This document shows, piece by piece, positions 19,684 through 23,196 of a DNA stretch of 23,196 bases. The position numbers and the translations under genes are program-made. The notes under the pieces are model-generated. The model had not been told where the DNA came from. It ran no database searches and was given only the letters and a program-made list of their open reading frames with translations. This stretch comes from Acanthamoeba lenticulata (Eukaryota > Discosea > Longamoebia > Acanthamoebidae), in contig NAVB01000928.1 of the NCBI GenBank assembly GCA_002179805.1, positions 1 through 23,196 of the forward strand, written 5' to 3'. Position 1 is the stretch's first letter; each line of letters starts with the position of its first letter.

Positions 19684-20360
19684 GGTGTTGTTGGGGTTGT
19701 GGATGGTCACGTGTGCTTGTGTGTTGTGCGCACGTTCAAACTACGGATGAAGGAAGAGCGTGGTAAGTTTGTTAGCATCTTCCTCAGATGCGAAGAGAGA
19801 CGGCCGGGAAGAAGGAGAGGAACGGGGGAAAGTTCGTACCACGGGCAGCCCTTCCGCGGATTACCAGAGCACAACCTCAGCCTCGTGCAGCGCGAGACCT
19901 CACACATTCATTTCTCAAGCCTTGAGGGTAACGCAGTCGTGAGGGCACGTTGAACACTTGAGCATTGAGAGAGATCACTTGAGCATTGAGCAGCTCGATG
20001 CGAGTTGTTACTTGGTCAAAAAAGAAAAGGCAAGAAAATGTGCCATGGAGGAGACGGGTCGGACCTTCATGGGACGGATGGCCCGACCGATTGTTCCTGA
20101 AACACTCACTTTGGGAGAGCTACAGAGGCACTGCGTCAAAGTGGTTGCTCGCCCCATAAAGACTCGGCCACTACGCGGGCCCCGTCTGCCTCCGGCGTTT
20201 GTGTTCGGCAGTCCATGCTTTGCGCGCGCTTTGAGCTCGCGAACTGTACCGCCAGACAGCGCTTGTGGGATCGGACATTCACATTGTGTGTGCGAATCTG
20301 CTGACGTCAGGACCAGCACATCTCGCCCTCATCAGCGACAACACCTTTTGTGATCTATTA
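19684..20360. other. 677-nt region without a convincing gene
   Basis: This lies upstream of the PSI-domain gene and downstream of the oxidoreductase gene. It holds a CACGTG E-box (19708-19713) and a 21-nt-spaced direct repeat (19955-19990). Overlapping ORFs of 131 codons (+) and 103 codons (-) at 19958-20353 are compositionally unremarkable, match nothing I know and have no sensible splicing, so I regard them as noncoding. Promoter and 3' UTR sequence are the likely content. Confidence 0.5.
19955..19990. repeat. Direct repeat CACTTGAGCATTGAG x2
   Basis: Two perfect 15-nt copies (19955-19969 and 19976-19990), separated by 6 nt, so the spacing is 21 nt, or two helical turns. The repeat lies in the gene-free region between the PSI-domain gene and the oxidoreductase. 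Confidence 0.8.
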
Positions 20361-21590
20361 TCAGCATCGGTTCTTCTCGCTGGCAGTACGGATGGCCCAC
20401 GTGAGCTCAAAGGTCTTGAAGGCATCCTCGTAGGGCGACTGGATGCCGGACACGTCTCCCGTGCTGATGGCGTTGAGCCAGACGGCGAGTTCCTTCTCGT
20501 AGAAGTTATTCTCGCCCTCGGGGAAGTCGATCACCTCGTCGACCTGCACGTTCTTGTCGGCCGCGTCGCGCGAGACAAACAGGCGGGCCTTGCCGTAGGG
20601 ATCCACTAGCCTGAGGCGGATGCCATCTCCCCACACCTCAATCTCGCACTCGTAGTGGTCGCCGTGAAGCATCGCCCCGTGGGTGAGGCAGCCCAGGGCG
20701 CCCGACTCGTAGCGCCACTGCGCCGTGGTCACGCGAGGAATGCGGAACTCGCTCGGGAGGCCCTCCTCTACGCACTTGCCCGAGATCACGTCGTTGGGCA
20801 GGCGGCTGAGGTAGCCCGGGCCGCCGTGCTCATCGTCCGAGGGCGCACCGATGGCGATGGCCGTGAGTGTGTCGAGCTTGACCTCGCCAGCGATGAACCG
20901 CGCCAGGTCGGCAAAGTGCGTGCACTGCTCGATGATGGGGCCGCCCGAGAGGCGCACGTCCCACCACATCGACTTGGCGATGCCGGGGTAGGCCGTGTTG
21001 TACTTGAGGAGGACGGCTCGGACGGCGGGCGCCTGCGGATGCGCGGCGGCGTGCTCGGCCAAGATCTGACGCATCTTGAGGACAGGCGCCGAGTAACGGA
21101 ACATGTAGCCAACGGACACCACAACATTGCGTTCCTGGGCAAGCCGGTGGAGCTCGTCTCGGACCTGAGCCACCTGGTCTGGGGGATGCGAGGAGATGGG
21201 CTTCTCGACGAAGAGGTGGACGCCGCGGCGAGCGCACTCGAGCTCGAAATCAAACTTTTGTGGAAGGCCGTGGGCGAAGGGGGGAAGACCGACGATGACA
21301 GCGTCCGGGTGGGCGCCGTCGAGCATGGCCTCTACGCTCCCGTAGCCCTTCATATCGCCGAAGATGGTGGGGCTCTTGGCGCGCCACTTCTCGGCCACAG
21401 CGTCGGCCCGCGCAGCGTTGACGTCGGCCACCGCGACCACCTTGATGCCCACCCGAGGCAGGCCCGCCCAGCCCTCGCCGCGACCGAGGAGGTCGAGCAC
21501 TCGTGCGTGGTTCCACGGCACGGCCACTGTGTCACTGCCAAAGTTGACTTCACCCGCTCCGATAAAGCCCACGCGCACAACACTCGCCAT
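20361..21590 (-). CDS. Gfo/Idh/MocA-family NAD(P)-dependent oxidoreductase, intronless
   Basis: A single open frame of 409 residues with no intron, unlike nearly all neighbours. The start at 21590 was chosen because MASVVRVGFIGAGEV puts the Rossmann motif at the N-terminus; an earlier Met at 21674 would add 28 residues with no family match. Rossmann fold 1-125 (GFIGAGE, VVAVADVNAAR), the diagnostic EKPIS at 129-133 whose Lys lines the active site, then VSVGYMFRYSA, and SGGPIIEQCTHFADLARFI, which supplies the catalytic His, in the C-terminal barrel. GDGIRLRLVDPYG is a late strand. These enzymes oxidise or reduce sugars, inositols or related alcohols in the cytosol; the substrate cannot be read from sequence. 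Three stop codons follow in a row (TGA TAA TAG). It diverges from the ALG7 gene, 624 nt away. Confidence 0.88.
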   Translation of the reverse strand: MASVVRVGFIGAGEVNFGSDTVAVPWNHARVLDLLGRGEGWAGLPRVGIKVVAVADVNAARADAVAEKWRAKSPTIFGDMKGYGSVEAMLDGAHPDAVIVGLPPFAHGLPQKFDFELECARRGVHLFVEKPISSHPPDQVAQVRDELHRLAQERNVVVSVGYMFRYSAPVLKMRQILAEHAAAHPQAPAVRAVLLKYNTAYPGIAKSMWWDVRLSGGPIIEQCTHFADLARFIAGEVKLDTLTAIAIGAPSDDEHGGPGYLSRLPNDVISGKCVEEGLPSEFRIPRVTTAQWRYESGALGCLTHGAMLHGDHYECEIEVWGDGIRLRLVDPYGKARLFVSRDAADKNVQVDEVIDFPEGENNFYEKELAVWLNAISTGDVSGIQSPYEDAFKTFELTWAIRTASEKNRC

Positions 21591-22214
21591 CGTGGGTAAT
21601 AAAGTTGCAAAGAGGCTGCTGTTGTTGGCTTGCAAGTGTTGACTCAAGGAAACCACGGTTCGGGCGCGTGGCAAGAGTGGTTCCGAACGTGTGTTTGTGA
21701 GTAGTGATTGTCAGCGCACTGTCCGCTGCCTTATGTACCCCAGCCTGGACGAGCCTGACGGCGCCTTTTCTTTTGCCTTTTGCAACCTGACATGTGGACT
21801 TCGTTGGCGAACTCAGCCCTATCGCGTTGCGTCTCGTGGACTTGGGGAAGCGACCTACTCCAGACCTATCCGCTTGTATCTCGTGGACTTTGCTGCCACA
21901 CGGCACCACTTAGACTTGGCCAACAACGACGGCCACGTCACCGACGGTTTACGCGCCCAAAACCTTTGCGGGCGTCAGCTGTGAATCGAGACACGCACAG
22001 AGCGGTTACTTCACATCTGCCTCATCAACAGCGCGTCTGTTTGCTTTGGTTCACGTACGTGCACATGGACCTAAGCTCCTTCGCTCCCTCCAATTGCTTC
22101 GAATTTTTCCCCTCAATTTAAGTTCATAATTTGGATCGATGTCGTGCTTTGCTACGATCGCCTGTGGCTCTGCATCTCATGCGATCACGCTTGGTCCTTC
22201 TTTCCTCGCTTCAG
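21591..22214. other. 624-nt divergent intergenic region
   Basis: Lies between the start codons of the oxidoreductase and ALG7. Short plus-strand ORFs here have no recognisable motif. The last 20 nt before the ALG7 ATG (TTCTTTCCTCGCTTCAG) resemble a splice acceptor, so the region may contain an intron in the ALG7 5' UTR or an upstream exon. I see nothing else. Confidence 0.45.
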
Positions 22215-23184
22215 ATGGGACGCGGCGAGCTGTTGTGCCTGTCCCTGCTGGCGGGGACCGCCGCAGCCTACTACTATGACGTGCCGCCCATCTACGTGAG
22301 CGTGGCCATGTCGGTCGCGGCCGGCCTTTTGGCCTACACCCTCATCCCCGCCGCGGCCGAGCTGTTCATCAGCGCCCGCCTCTACGGCATTGACCTCAGC
22401 AAGAGCACCACCGACGTCAAAGTGTACGCGAGCCTCCTCCCTCTGGCCTTTTCCCGCCCGGGCCATCAACCCACACGCACGCGCGCGTGCGCACACACAG
22501 GCCAGAGAGCATGGGCGTCATCGTGAGCGCGGTCTACCTGTGCGTCATGTTCCTCTTCATCCCGTTCCCCTTCCGTCACTGGTGGTTCAACAGCGACTTT
22601 CCGCACCACAAGGTGCACTACACGCACTCGCTTCTCGTCTTCTTCTTCTTCTTCTTCTTCTTTACCATCGCCCTCACCATTGATGCACTCACACCTCTCG
22701 CGGACGAACTAGTTTGAGGAGTTTATGTCGGCGCTGCTGTCCATCTGCTGCATGATCTTCCTGGGCTTCGCGGACGACGTCCTGAACCTGCGCTGGCGCC
22801 ACAAGCTCATCCTCCCCACCATGGTCCGCCACCGCCGCCGACCGTTGTTGGTTGTGTTGGTGATGGCCAATGGGAACGCTGACGCAATCTTGTGTGTGCT
22901 ATCACTTGCAGGCGACGCTGCCGCTGTTGATGGTGTACATGGCCAACATGAACTCGACCTTCATCCTTGTGCCCATCCAGCTGCGGCCCTACATCGGCCA
23001 GGTCGTCGACCTCGGTACGTTCTGTGCTTCTCTCGACTCTTGACCAACACCCCAGTGGTTTGGTTGGTTGACGCGAGTGTCCTTTTCCACGAGGACAGGC
23101 GTGCTGTACTACATCTACATGGGCATGCTGGCCGTCTTCTGCACCAACGCCATCAACATCCTCGCCGGCATCAACGGCATCGAG
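22215..23184 (+). CDS. ALG7: UDP-GlcNAc:dolichyl-phosphate GlcNAc-1-phosphotransferase, N-terminal half (partial)
   Basis: Five exons are visible: 22215-22423, 22501-22612, 22713-22823, 22912-23014, 23099-23184, about 206 of some 410 residues; the gene runs off the window. This multi-span ER enzyme makes GlcNAc-PP-dolichol, the first step of N-glycan assembly and the target of tunicamycin. Family marks: KVPESMGV after the first two spans, [17 protein letters not shown] with the Mg-binding Asp pair, [19 protein letters not shown], and [27 protein letters not shown], all nearly as in DPAGT1. Exon 5 probably ends at GAG before GT at 23185. The ATG at 22215 is preceded by an acceptor-like sequence, so a 5' exon is possible, but the N-terminus already has the length expected for the family. 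Confidence 0.92.
22639..22661. repeat. (TTC)n tract in ALG7 intron 2
   Basis: About seven TTC units between exons 2 and 3, about 50 nt upstream of the exon 3 acceptor. Likely a variable polypyrimidine tract. Confidence 0.75.
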
Positions 23185-23196
23185 GTTCCCCCCCCC

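Noticed and set aside
19958..20353. 131-codon plus-strand ORF
   Set aside because: No family pattern or splice logic, and it includes the repeat region; treated as noncoding.
20655..21599. 314-codon ORF on the plus strand
   Set aside because: It is antisense to the oxidoreductase; the opposite strand carries the EKP and Rossmann motifs, while this frame has none. High GC keeps the reverse frame open.

Overview
This is a nuclear genomic segment from a protist whose genes are compact and rich in introns. Almost every gene is split by short introns of roughly 50-120 nt. They are GT-AG introns, often with a GTACG-like donor, and the exons are GC-rich. Some genes end in AATAAA within a few bases of the stop codon. 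Together with the gene content (TKL and CAMK kinases, sorting nexin, TMEM70, STEEP1, DPAGT1/ALG7) this points to Amoebozoa. It looks most like Acanthamoeba, but that assignment is inference; no marker gene was searched. I rebuilt the exon chains by hand from splice sites, phase and family conservation. Most chains keep phase throughout, and the few unsure junctions are flagged.

Layout, left to right. 1-180: last 59 codons of a plus-strand gene entering from the left. 247-1270 (-): mitochondrial TMEM70-type assembly factor. 1476-3572 (-): PX-BAR sorting nexin of the SNX1/SNX2/Vps5 type. 3734-4050 (-): doubtful small gene. 4242-4945 (+): mitochondrial ribosomal protein mS25. 5078-9154 (+): complete 20-exon DNA ligase I with an N-terminal PIP box. 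9257-10661 (-): CAMK-group kinase. 10871-11943 (+): STEEP1-family protein with an unusual C-terminal Cys/His motif. 12115-13050 (+): unrecognised 311-residue ORF. 13122-14417 (-): secreted protein whose core resembles the bacterial Hcp tube-protein fold. 14592-18872 (+): 1145-residue Kelch propeller fused to a TKL-like kinase with a long tail. 18952-19683 (-): PSI-domain membrane protein like PTTG1IP. 20361-21590 (-): intronless Gfo/Idh/MocA oxidoreductase. 22215-23184 (+, cut by the window end): DPAGT1/ALG7.

Genes are packed as divergent pairs about 175-620 nt apart and convergent pairs only about 65-105 nt apart. I see no operon-like functional grouping: this is mostly housekeeping (mitochondrial assembly and translation, DNA replication, retromer-type sorting, N-glycosylation) mixed with signalling and surface or secreted proteins. 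The most unusual items are the Hcp-like secreted protein, the Kelch-kinase fusion, the STEEP1 homologue with its extra motif, the orphan ORF beside it and the intronless oxidoreductase. No tRNA, rRNA, CRISPR array or transposon was recognised.
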